The notes under the pieces were generated by a model that did not search any database, was not told the origin of the DNA, and saw only the letters and a program-made list of their open reading frames with translations. A stretch of DNA of 38,108 bases from UBA7887 sp964408735 (GTDB lineage Bacteria; Pseudomonadota; Alphaproteobacteria; UBA7887): the NCBI GenBank assembly GCA_964408735.1, contig CAYPAX010000038.1, forward strand, positions 1 to 38,108, read 5' to 3'. Made by a program: the position numbers and the translations under genes. The first letter of the stretch is position 1. Every line of letters begins with the position of its first letter. Positions 18,742 through 25,548 of the stretch are shown piece after piece.

Positions 18742-18814
18742 GGATGGAAAACGCGATACGGGCCGACACTGTTGGCGGTCTGCGCCCGTGTCAAATGTCC
18801 AGGAGGGAATGGCA

Positions 18815-18994
18815 ATGACGGATCCGAATAGCGGCGACGGAGCGACGAGCTCGACTGAGACCGGGCCAGTGCCCGTCATGCAGCAAGTGCTCGACAATCC
18901 GTTTCTGCTTCTTTTCATCGGCATCACTGTGCCCACGGTCTTCTACATAATTTGGGGGATCATGGAAGTGGCACAAATCCCAATCGCGCAATAG
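18815..18994 (+). CDS. Heme-copper reductase small subunit IIa-like peptide
   Basis: This 59-residue protein has a polar N-terminus and a single membrane helix (LLLFIGITVPTVFYIIWGIM). It lies just upstream of the CuA subunit II gene, where ba3-type oxidases such as that of Thermus encode subunit IIa (CbaD). That short helix replaces the first helix missing from their subunit II. The AGGAGG site at 18801-18806 is eight bases from ATG 18815, so I prefer this start to the ATG at 18809. The assignment rests on size, helix and position more than on strong sequence identity. Confidence 0.65.
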   Translation: MTDPNSGDGATSSTETGPVPVMQQVLDNPFLLLFIGITVPTVFYIIWGIMEVAQIPIAQ

Positions 18995-19007
18995 AGGGAA
19001 GACGGCC

Positions 19008-19547
19008 ATGGCAATACTGCCTCCGCAAAACCGGTTGTGGTGGAACGAGCCCCTCGACCGCATCGAAGTCCTGTGGATCGCCATCGCGTTCCTCTGGGGC
19101 GTGTTGATGTTCGCGACCATGATCTGGTGGCACATCTACGGCCAGCAGAACCTGACCAACGAGAGCTATCGCGTCATACCGGAAGAATTCGGTGAACGCA
19201 CCGAGGCGATGGTCGACAGGTACACGGTGCGCGAGGAAGGCGAGACCGGCATTCCCGTCGTTCATCCGCCGCCCGGCACCGAGGTCTATCTGCGAGCCCA
19301 GCTATGGGAGTGGTACCCCATTCTCGAGCTCGAGAAGGGCCAGACCTATCGCGTTCACATGTCGTCGATGGATTGGCAGCACGGCTTTTCGCTGCAACCG
19401 ACGAACATCAACCTGCAGATCCACCCCAAGTACGAGATGGTGATTACCCTGACACCGAACGAGACTGGCGAGTTCGGTATCATTTGCAATGAGTATTGCG
19501 GTATCGGTCACCACGAGATGCTTGGCAAACTGTACGTCGTAGAATAG
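19008..19547 (+). CDS. CuA-containing subunit II of a B-family-like heme-copper reductase
   Basis: The 179-residue protein has one N-terminal transmembrane helix (about 20-40) and a periplasmic cupredoxin domain. The full CuA ligand set is visible: His125 (DWQHGFSLQ), Cys160, Glu162, Cys164, His168 and Met171 (CNEYCGIGHHEM). It should accept electrons from a periplasmic cytochrome c or cupredoxin and pass them to subunit I. A single helix and short length are typical of ba3-type oxidases and of CuA-type NO reductases. The gene starts at ATG 19008 and is followed ten bases later by subunit I. Intact CuA ligands mean that it is not the heme-c NorC type. Confidence 0.92.
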   Translation: MAILPPQNRLWWNEPLDRIEVLWIAIAFLWGVLMFATMIWWHIYGQQNLTNESYRVIPEEFGERTEAMVDRYTVREEGETGIPVVHPPPGTEVYLRAQLWEWYPILELEKGQTYRVHMSSMDWQHGFSLQPTNINLQIHPKYEMVITLTPNETGEFGIICNEYCGIGHHEMLGKLYVVE

Positions 19548-19556
19548 GGGGCTGCC

Positions 19557-21281
19557 ATGACCGCCGAAACAATGGAAGGCGCCGTGCCGCAGCGGGAAGC
19601 GAAATACCGCACCTGTCTCGACACCGGGCTGAAAGTCTTTGCATCCACCGAGACGCTGATCAAATGGAATGCCGTCACCGCGGTGCTGTTCCTCGCCGTA
19701 GGCGGGCTGTTCGGCATCGCCATAGCGCTGACCCGCTGGCCTGCGGTGCATATTCTGCCAGCCGAATGGTTCTATCTGGTGCTCACCGCCCACGGCGCAG
19801 CGGTGCTGCTGTTCTGGGTCATCTTTTTCGAGATGGCGATCCTCTACTTCGCCTCCTCGGTGCTGCTCAACTGTCGATTGGCGACGCCGCGATTCGCCTG
19901 GCTCGGCTATATCCTGATGGTGGTCGGCTCGCTGATGGCCACCGTTGCGGTGCTGCAGGGCGAATCGAGCGTCATGTTCACCTCCTACGTGCCCATGAAG
20001 GCGGCGCCGCATTTCTATCTCGGGCTGATCCTGTTCGCGGTCGGCGCGCTGCTCTGCTGCTTCGTCTTCCTCGGCACGCTGGTCTTGGCCAAGAACGAAC
20101 GCACCTATGAGGGCTCGATACCGCTCGTCACCTTCGGTGCACTGACGGCCGCCATCATCGCCATTTTCACCATCGCCTCGGGCGCCATCATCCTGGTTCC
20201 CACGCTGCTCTGGTCGCTGGGCATCATCGGCGAGATCGATACCATCACCTACAAGATCGTGTGGTGGGCGATGGGGCATTCCTCGCAGCAGATCAACGTC
20301 TCGGCCCATGTCGCGGTGTGGTACGCGATCGCCGCCATGGTGGTGGGCGCCAAGCCGCTGTCGGAGAAGGTAAGCCGCTCGGCCTTCCTGCTCTACATCC
20401 TGTTCCTGCAGCTCGCCAGCGCGCATCACCTGTTGGTCGAACCCGGCCTCAGCGCGCCCTGGCGTGTGTTCAACACCAGCTACGCCATCTACCTGGCGGT
20501 GCTCGGCAGCTTGATCCACGGCATGAGCATTCCCGGCGCCGTCGAGGCGGCACAACGCAACAACGGCTTCACGCAAGGGATCTTCGGTTGGCTGCGGCGG
20601 GCGCCGTGGGGCAATCCGGCCTTTGCCGGCATGGCGTTGTCACTGGTGCTGTTCGGCTTCCTCGGCGGCATCTCCGGTGTCGTCATGGGTACCGAGCAGA
20701 TCAACCTGCTGCTGCACAACACCCTCTACGTGCCGGGTCATTTCCATGGCACGGTGGTGGCGGGCACGACGCTTGCCTTCATGGCCATCACTTACCTTGT
20801 GGTGCCCCTGATCTTCCGGCGCGACATCATCCTGCCGGGGGTCGCCAAGTGGCAACCCTATGTCTTCGCGGCCGGCACTGCGGGCATCTCGCTGTTCATG
20901 ATGGGTGCGGGCACGCTCGGGGTCTCGCGGCGGCATTGGGACATCAACTTCGGCGATGCCGTGCTGACCTTCGACTATCCGGCCATGGCGCACCTCATGA
21001 TGGGCCTCAACGGCATCTCGGCATTGGTCGCCGGGCTTGGCGGAGTGATGTTCGTGGTGGTCGTCGTGGGCTCGATCCTCTACGGCCCGCGGCGCGACGC
21101 GGAGCGGGTCAAGGCCAACCCGATCATTCATCCGAATGTCGGCGCGGTTTCCTCCTACGGCAGTGAGCACACCCTCAAGGTGCCCGGCACGATCGTGCTG
21201 GTGGCGGTCTTCTTCACCGCCTTCGTGCTCTACTACTTCATCAACTGGAAGTTCCTGTCGGAAGTCTGGCCGCTCAGCTAG
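19557..21281 (+). CDS. Heme-copper reductase subunit I lacking the cross-link tyrosine; probable CuA-type nitric oxide reductase
   Basis: The 574-residue protein has about 13 membrane helices in a B-family (ba3-like) arrangement. The ligands are His79 and His397 for the low-spin heme, His395 for the active-site heme, and His241, His290 and His291 for the copper or iron B site (motifs LTAHG, MGHSSQQIN, SAHHLLVEPG, VPGHFHG). In oxygen reductases of this family helix VI reads GHPxVY, with the Tyr covalently tied to the His. Here the +4 position is Gln245 (GHSSQQ), and Pro is also missing. Loss of that tyrosine is the hallmark of heme-copper proteins that reduce NO. The Glu-containing motif of classic NorB (HLWVEG) is absent too, so it is not cNor or qNor. 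It resembles the newer HCO-derived NOR groups (eNOR/sNOR/bNOR); I cannot fix which one. An automatic annotation would probably say cytochrome c oxidase subunit I. Confidence 0.85.
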   Translation: MTAETMEGAVPQREAKYRTCLDTGLKVFASTETLIKWNAVTAVLFLAVGGLFGIAIALTRWPAVHILPAEWFYLVLTAHGAAVLLFWVIFFEMAILYFASSVLLNCRLATPRFAWLGYILMVVGSLMATVAVLQGESSVMFTSYVPMKAAPHFYLGLILFAVGALLCCFVFLGTLVLAKNERTYEGSIPLVTFGALTAAIIAIFTIASGAIILVPTLLWSLGIIGEIDTITYKIVWWAMGHSSQQINVSAHVAVWYAIAAMVVGAKPLSEKVSRSAFLLYILFLQLASAHHLLVEPGLSAPWRVFNTSYAIYLAVLGSLIHGMSIPGAVEAAQRNNGFTQGIFGWLRRAPWGNPAFAGMALSLVLFGFLGGISGVVMGTEQINLLLHNTLYVPGHFHGTVVAGTTLAFMAITYLVVPLIFRRDIILPGVAKWQPYVFAAGTAGISLFMMGAGTLGVSRRHWDINFGDAVLTFDYPAMAHLMMGLNGISALVAGLGGVMFVVVVVGSILYGPRRDAERVKANPIIHPNVGAVSSYGSEHTLKVPGTIVLVAVFFTAFVLYYFINWKFLSEVWPLS

Positions 21282-21292
21282 CGGCAAGAATA

Positions 21293-21320
21293 CCGGGCGG
21301 ATGCAGACGCATCCGCCCGG
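21293..21320 (+). terminator. Strong stem-loop between subunit I and ctaB
   Basis: A perfect 12-bp stem (21293-21304 with 21309-21320) with a four-base loop (AGAC) follows the subunit I stop by 11 bases. No T-run follows, so it may act as an RNA stabiliser or partial terminator that lowers ctaB expression, not as a full intrinsic terminator. The arms contain the in-frame ATG at 21301, which argues against that codon as the ctaB start. Confidence 0.55.
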
Positions 21321-21354
21321 CACTACCTCCCCCTTCCCTCGTCGGAAATATGTC

Positions 21355-22221
21355 ATGCGAACCTTGGTTGGACAGGTCTGGTCGGTCTTCAAGCTCCGCA
21401 TTTCCTTCGCCATCATGCTGTGCGCCTTGGCCGGCATGGCAGTGACGGAAGGTGAAGGCCCGACGACAGCCCAGACCCTGGTGCTGGCCCTGGCGGTGCT
21501 GCTATCGGCCGCTGCCGCCGGCGCTTTCAACCACTATGTCGAGCGCGACCTCGATGCGCTGATGCCGCGCACCCGCAACCGCCCCTTCGTCACCGGCGCC
21601 TTTCGCGTCGGCCCGGCCTGGATGGCGGCCATCCTGGGGCTGCTGGTGCTGGCGGTTGGCGCTGCCGCCTGGGCCACCAACTTGTGGGCGGCGGCGCACG
21701 TCTTCCTGGGCGCCTTCTTCTACGGCGTCGTCTATACGGTCTGGCTGAAACGCCGGACTTGGCTCAACATCGTTTTCGGCGGTCTGGCCGGCAGCTTCGC
21801 CGTGCTCGCCGGGGCTGCCGCGGTCGATCCGTCGCTCGGCGCCGTGCCGATCATTCTCGCCGTCGTATTGTTCCTTTGGACGCCGCCGCATTTCTGGAGC
21901 CTGGCGATGGTGCTCGGCGACGACTATCGCGCCGGTGGCGTGCCCATGCTGCCGGTGGTCAAGGGCAATCGCGTCGCTGCCTGGGCGATCTTGGCCCATA
22001 CGGTGCCTTTGGTGGCGCTGTCGCTGCTGCCGTTCTGGCTGGGCCTGGGCTGGATCTATCTGATCGGTGCCGCGGGCGGCGGCGCTTGGTTCGTCGAGCG
22101 CTCGGTGCGCCTGGTGCAAAGCCCCGGCAAGGCCGCGGCGCGGGCCAATTTCCTCGCCTCACTGGGCCAGCTCAGCCTTTTGCTGATCGCCGCCATCGCC
22201 GACCGCGCCCTATTGGGCTAA
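21355..22221 (+). CDS. ctaB: Protoheme IX farnesyltransferase (heme O synthase)
   Basis: The 288-residue integral membrane protein belongs to the UbiA prenyltransferase superfamily. It attaches a farnesyl group to heme B to give heme O. The Asp-rich substrate motif is NHYVERDLDALMPRTRNRP (residues about 58-76). A second family segment reads VYTVWLKRRTWLNIVFGG. The ATG at 21355 gives the normal family length; an in-frame ATG at 21301 lies inside a strong hairpin and adds a non-family extension. Location inside the reductase operon suggests that the neighbouring enzyme uses heme O or A. No heme A synthase (ctaA) is in the window. Confidence 0.92.
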   Translation: MRTLVGQVWSVFKLRISFAIMLCALAGMAVTEGEGPTTAQTLVLALAVLLSAAAAGAFNHYVERDLDALMPRTRNRPFVTGAFRVGPAWMAAILGLLVLAVGAAAWATNLWAAAHVFLGAFFYGVVYTVWLKRRTWLNIVFGGLAGSFAVLAGAAAVDPSLGAVPIILAVVLFLWTPPHFWSLAMVLGDDYRAGGVPMLPVVKGNRVAAWAILAHTVPLVALSLLPFWLGLGWIYLIGAAGGGAWFVERSVRLVQSPGKAAARANFLASLGQLSLLLIAAIADRALLG

Positions 22222-22230
22222 GCTTACTGC

Positions 22231-23028
22231 ATGCGTGACGCTTTCCTCCTTGCCGTGGCTGCGGCACTGGCCTCGTCGGCGACTCTTGCGGCGCCGTCGC
22301 CCTTCGACTCGGAGGCCGCGATCGCCCATAGCCAGGATGCCATCGGCCGCGAGCTTGGCGATCTCTCTTTCCGCAACGCCGACAACCAGCCGGTCTCGCT
22401 GTCCGCTTTCCGCGGCGCGCCGCTGGTCGTCAACATGGTCTTCACGGCCTGCGCCGAGTCCTGTCCGATCATCGTGCAGACGCTCTACGACGCGGTCGAG
22501 GTGGCGCAGGACTCCCTTGGCGCCGAGAGCTTCGCCGTGGTCACGGTCGGCTTCGACAGCGACACCGACACGCCGGCGCGAATGCAGGCCTATGCGCATA
22601 GCCAGGGCGTCGATCTGCCGAACTGGCATTTCCTCTCGGGCGATGCCGAGAGCGTGCAGCGCCTGGCCGACACCTTGGGCTTTCTCTACTATCCCTCGCC
22701 GCGCGGCTTCGACCATCTGGCACAGACTAGCGTCGTCGACGGAACGGGGCGGGTCTATCGCCAGGTCTACGGCGCCGAGTTCACGGCACCGGCCCTGGTC
22801 GAGCCCTTGATGGCGCTGGTCTATGGCGATGTCGAGGCCAACCTCATCGACCAGGTGATCGATCGGGTGCGCCTGTTCTGCACCTTCTACGATCCGGCCA
22901 GCGGCCGCTACCGCTTCGACTACTCGATCTTCATCGGCGCCACCATCGGCGGCATCAGCTTGCTTGGCTTTGCCGTGGTGTTGGTACGCGCCTGGCGGCG
23001 TGCCCCGCGCCCGACCCGCCAGGCCTGA
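22231..23028 (+). CDS. Second Sco1/SenC-like protein with C-terminal membrane anchor
   Basis: This 265-residue protein has an N-terminal signal sequence (AFLLAVAAALASSATLA), a thioredoxin-like domain with the copper motif CAESCP (Cys74 and Cys78), and a likely third ligand His in RGFDHLAQ. A C-terminal hydrophobic helix (about 228-252) is followed by an Arg-rich tail. The topology differs from the first Sco (N-anchored) at 17925, so the globular domain here would be periplasmic and held from the C-terminus. Similar C-anchored SenC-like proteins occur beside alternative heme-copper reductases. It probably helps assemble the CuA centre or maintain its thiols. It starts nine bases after ctaB and ends 11 bases before the cytochrome b fusion gene. 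Confidence 0.85.
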   Translation: MRDAFLLAVAAALASSATLAAPSPFDSEAAIAHSQDAIGRELGDLSFRNADNQPVSLSAFRGAPLVVNMVFTACAESCPIIVQTLYDAVEVAQDSLGAESFAVVTVGFDSDTDTPARMQAYAHSQGVDLPNWHFLSGDAESVQRLADTLGFLYYPSPRGFDHLAQTSVVDGTGRVYRQVYGAEFTAPALVEPLMALVYGDVEANLIDQVIDRVRLFCTFYDPASGRYRFDYSIFIGATIGGISLLGFAVVLVRAWRRAPRPTRQA

Positions 23029-23039
23029 AAGTAGCCTCA

Positions 23040-24602
23040 GTGATCTCACCGCGTGCCACAACCCGCTGGGGCTTTGCCAAGCTCGAGGCCCTGCTCGACA
23101 CGATATTTCCGCCCGCCTGGAACCCCATCTATCAGCTCGGCGGGCTCGGCTTCTTCTATTACTGGGTGGTCGTGGTCAGCGGCATCTACATCTACATCGT
23201 GTTCGACACCGGCACGACGGAAGCCTACGATTCGATCCAGCGCCTGACCCTGGAACAATGGTACCTCGGCGGTGTCATGCGCAGCCTGCACCGCTACGGC
23301 TCCGACGGCATGGTGCTGATGATGGTGCTGCACACCTTGCGCGAATGGAGCCTAGGGCGCTTCAACGGGCCGCGCTGGTTCACCTGGTTCACGGGCACGC
23401 CGATCGCCTGGTTCGTGATCATCTCCGGCATCAGCGGCTACTGGCTGGTCTGGGACGAGCTGGCGCAATATGTCGCCATCCGAACCTCGGAGTGGCTTGA
23501 TTGGCTCGGCATCTTCGGCGAGTCGATCGCGCGCAATTTCCTCACCCCCGCAGCGCTCGACGATCGCTTCTTCACCCTGCTGATCTTTATCCACATCGTG
23601 GTGCCGCTGCTGTTGCTGCTGGTGCTGTACATTCACCTGCAGCGGCTCAGCCGGCCGCAGATCAACCCCAACCGCTGGCTGGCGGTCGGCACCATGCTGA
23701 TGCTGCTGGTGCTGTCTTTCCTCAAGCCCGCGACCAGCCATGCGCCGGCGGACCTTGCCAGGGTACCGGGCTCGCTCGGCATCGACTGGTACTACCTCTT
23801 CTACCTGCCCCTCATCGAGGCCACCTCGCCGGCTGCGACCTGGGCCTTCGTCATGGTGCTCAGCCTGATGCTGATGGCCATACCCTGGCTGCCGCCACGC
23901 GCCCGCCCGGAACCCAAGGCGACAGTCAACCTGGCCAACTGCAATGGCTGCGAGCGCTGCGAGTCCGACTGCCCCTACAACGCCATTCAGATGTGGCCGC
24001 GCTCCGACGGGCTGCCCTTCGAGCGCGAGGCGCGGGTCGATGCGAAGCTTTGCGTCGGCTGCGGCATCTGTGCCGGCTCCTGCCCGACGGCAACGCCCTT
24101 CCGCCGGCGTTCCGGCCTGGTTCCGGGAATCGACATCGCCGATCGCAGCGTTGCCGAGCTGCGCGATCAGGTGGATGCGTTGGCGCTCGCGGGCAACGGC
24201 CGGGTGATGGTGTTCGCTTGCGACCATGGCGCCATCCCGGAAGAAGACGAAGCGACCGGCACGGTCACGATCCCCTGTGCCGGTGCCTTGCCGCCGTCCT
24301 TCATCGATTATGCCCTCAGCCGCAACGTCGCCGACGGGGTGATGCTGGCCGGATGTGCCGACTGCAACTGCCATCACCGCACCGGTATCGTCTGGGCCGA
24401 GGCACGTATCGCGCGCACCCGCGATCCGCACCTGCGCGCTCGCGTGCCTCGCGACCGCTTGGCGACCGTATGGGCGGATGCCGACGCCAAGGCCAAGGCC
24501 GAGAAGGCGGTCAAGGCGTTTCGCGCGCGGCTCGCAGCACTGCCGCCGGTGGAGCCGAAACGGGCGGCAATGGAAGATGTGGAGGCCGAGCCCAATGCCT
24601 AG
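23040..24602 (+). CDS. Cytochrome b / two-[4Fe-4S] ferredoxin / MvhD-like fusion protein
   Basis: The 520-residue protein joins three modules. Residues about 25-285 form a cytochrome b N-terminal-type membrane domain with two His pairs 14 residues apart, His84/His98 and His185/His199, as in bc1 and b6f proteins for two stacked b hemes. Residues about 298-352 form a bacterial ferredoxin with CNGCERCESDCP and CVGCGICAGSCP, enough for two [4Fe-4S] clusters. Residues about 385-450 match the delta-subunit (MvhD/FlpD) domain of methyl-viologen hydrogenase, with Cys394, Cys413, Cys439, Cys442 and Cys444 in FACDHG, PCAGALPP and GCADCNCHHRTG. The C-terminus is Ala/Lys/Glu-rich. No Rieske or cytochrome c1 gene is nearby. 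It could pass electrons between quinol and a soluble carrier or the adjacent reductase, but direction and partners are unknown. Start GTG at 23040. Confidence 0.88.
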   Translation: MISPRATTRWGFAKLEALLDTIFPPAWNPIYQLGGLGFFYYWVVVVSGIYIYIVFDTGTTEAYDSIQRLTLEQWYLGGVMRSLHRYGSDGMVLMMVLHTLREWSLGRFNGPRWFTWFTGTPIAWFVIISGISGYWLVWDELAQYVAIRTSEWLDWLGIFGESIARNFLTPAALDDRFFTLLIFIHIVVPLLLLLVLYIHLQRLSRPQINPNRWLAVGTMLMLLVLSFLKPATSHAPADLARVPGSLGIDWYYLFYLPLIEATSPAATWAFVMVLSLMLMAIPWLPPRARPEPKATVNLANCNGCERCESDCPYNAIQMWPRSDGLPFEREARVDAKLCVGCGICAGSCPTATPFRRRSGLVPGIDIADRSVAELRDQVDALALAGNGRVMVFACDHGAIPEEDEATGTVTIPCAGALPPSFIDYALSRNVADGVMLAGCADCNCHHRTGIVWAEARIARTRDPHLRARVPRDRLATVWADADAKAKAEKAVKAFRARLAALPPVEPKRAAMEDVEAEPNA

Positions 24603-25107
24603 CCCGCTCAGCCTCGCCGGCCAGGTCGCAATCTATGCCTTGGTCGCGCTCGCCCTCGGCGTGCTCTCGGACACGCCGCGCTGGCAGGCACACCCCGAGG
24701 AGAAAGCCGAGATCGTGCTCAGCTTCAGCCATGGCGGAGGACGCATGGGCTGCCGCACGCTGAGCGATGCGGAGCTTGCCGACCTCGCCCCCAACATGCG
24801 CCCCAAGAACCGGCAGGTCTGCCCGCGCGAGCGCATGCCCGTGGCGGTTCTGCTCAAGCTCGATGGCGAGACCATGGTCGATACCGTGTTGCCGCCATCG
24901 GGACTGACAGGCGACAGTCCCTCGCGCATCTATCAGCGGCTCTCGGTTGCTCCGGGGTCATACGAGCTGCTGGCCATGCTGCGCGACACGGATCGCGCGG
25001 AAGGCTATGATTACGACTTCTCGCAGTCGGTTAGCCTGCAGCCGCGACAGCGTGTGGTGCTCGATTTCCGCCAGGATCTGGGCGGTTTCGTTATCGCCAA
25101 CCCATAA
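24595..25107 (+). CDS. Conserved-looking membrane-anchored protein of unknown function
   Basis: The 170-residue protein has one N-terminal hydrophobic segment (VAIYALVALALGVLS) followed by a mainly polar, probably periplasmic domain. It contains two cysteines (MGCRTLS and QVCPRERMPV) that could pair or bind a metal. I do not recognise a family. Its ATG overlaps the end of the cytochrome b fusion gene by eight bases, so the two are probably translated together. A role as an accessory factor or small subunit of the cytochrome b protein or of the heme-copper reductase is inferred from position only. The longer open frame upstream lies within the fusion gene and is not used. Confidence 0.75.
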   Translation: MPSPLSLAGQVAIYALVALALGVLSDTPRWQAHPEEKAEIVLSFSHGGGRMGCRTLSDAELADLAPNMRPKNRQVCPRERMPVAVLLKLDGETMVDTVLPPSGLTGDSPSRIYQRLSVAPGSYELLAMLRDTDRAEGYDYDFSQSVSLQPRQRVVLDFRQDLGGFVIANP

Positions 25108-25125
25108 ATCCAAGATGAATTGATA

Positions 25126-25548
25126 ATGCCCCTGGTCGAATGGAAAGCGGAATTCTCTCTCGGCATCCCCTCGGTGGATTACGAGCACGAGGAGCTGATC
25201 GCCTTGCTCAACGAATTGCACGAGGGACTCGACGAAGGCCACGGCCCGGAGACCATGAGCGCATTCCTCGGTGAGGTTTATGCGCGTATCGGCGCGCATT
25301 TCGCGCTCGAAGAGCAGATCATGCGCAAGGTGGGCTACGCGGATTTGGACGCCCACAAGGCCGACCATGAAGCTCTGCTCGATCAGATTCGCGATATCAT
25401 GGACGCCTATGACGATGGCGAGTTCGAAAACCTCGACGAAAAGCTGTCGACTGCCTTGCACGCGTGGTTCACGACGCATTTCCGCAGCCACGATGCCCAG
25501 CTGCATGACAAAATGGGCGATTCCTATCCCGGTGTCGAAGAGATCTGA
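25126..25548 (+). CDS. Bacteriohemerythrin
   Basis: The 140-residue protein is a single hemerythrin domain with the complete di-iron ligand set: His21, His58 and Glu62 (HFALE), His77 and His81 (HKADH), His118 and Asp123 (HFRSHD). Hemerythrins bind O2, and some bacterial forms bind or help detoxify NO. At the end of an operon for an NO-type heme-copper reductase next to nirS, NO binding or delivery, or protection of the reductase from O2, is plausible. The start is ATG 25126; a TTG at 25120 is also in frame. The 3' end overlaps the convergent nirI gene by 25 bases. Confidence 0.9.
   Translation: MPLVEWKAEFSLGIPSVDYEHEELIALLNELHEGLDEGHGPETMSAFLGEVYARIGAHFALEEQIMRKVGYADLDAHKADHEALLDQIRDIMDAYDDGEFENLDEKLSTALHAWFTTHFRSHDAQLHDKMGDSYPGVEEI

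Noticed and set aside
19557..21281. Calling subunit I a cytochrome c oxidase (O2 reductase)
   Set aside because: The tyrosine needed for the His-Tyr cofactor is Gln245, and the gene is embedded in a nitrite-reduction locus with FNR-like boxes. An oxygen reductase is therefore less likely, though this is not proven.
21301..21354. Longer ctaB start at ATG 21301
   Set aside because: The codon lies inside a 12-bp hairpin and adds 18 residues that do not resemble the family N-terminus.
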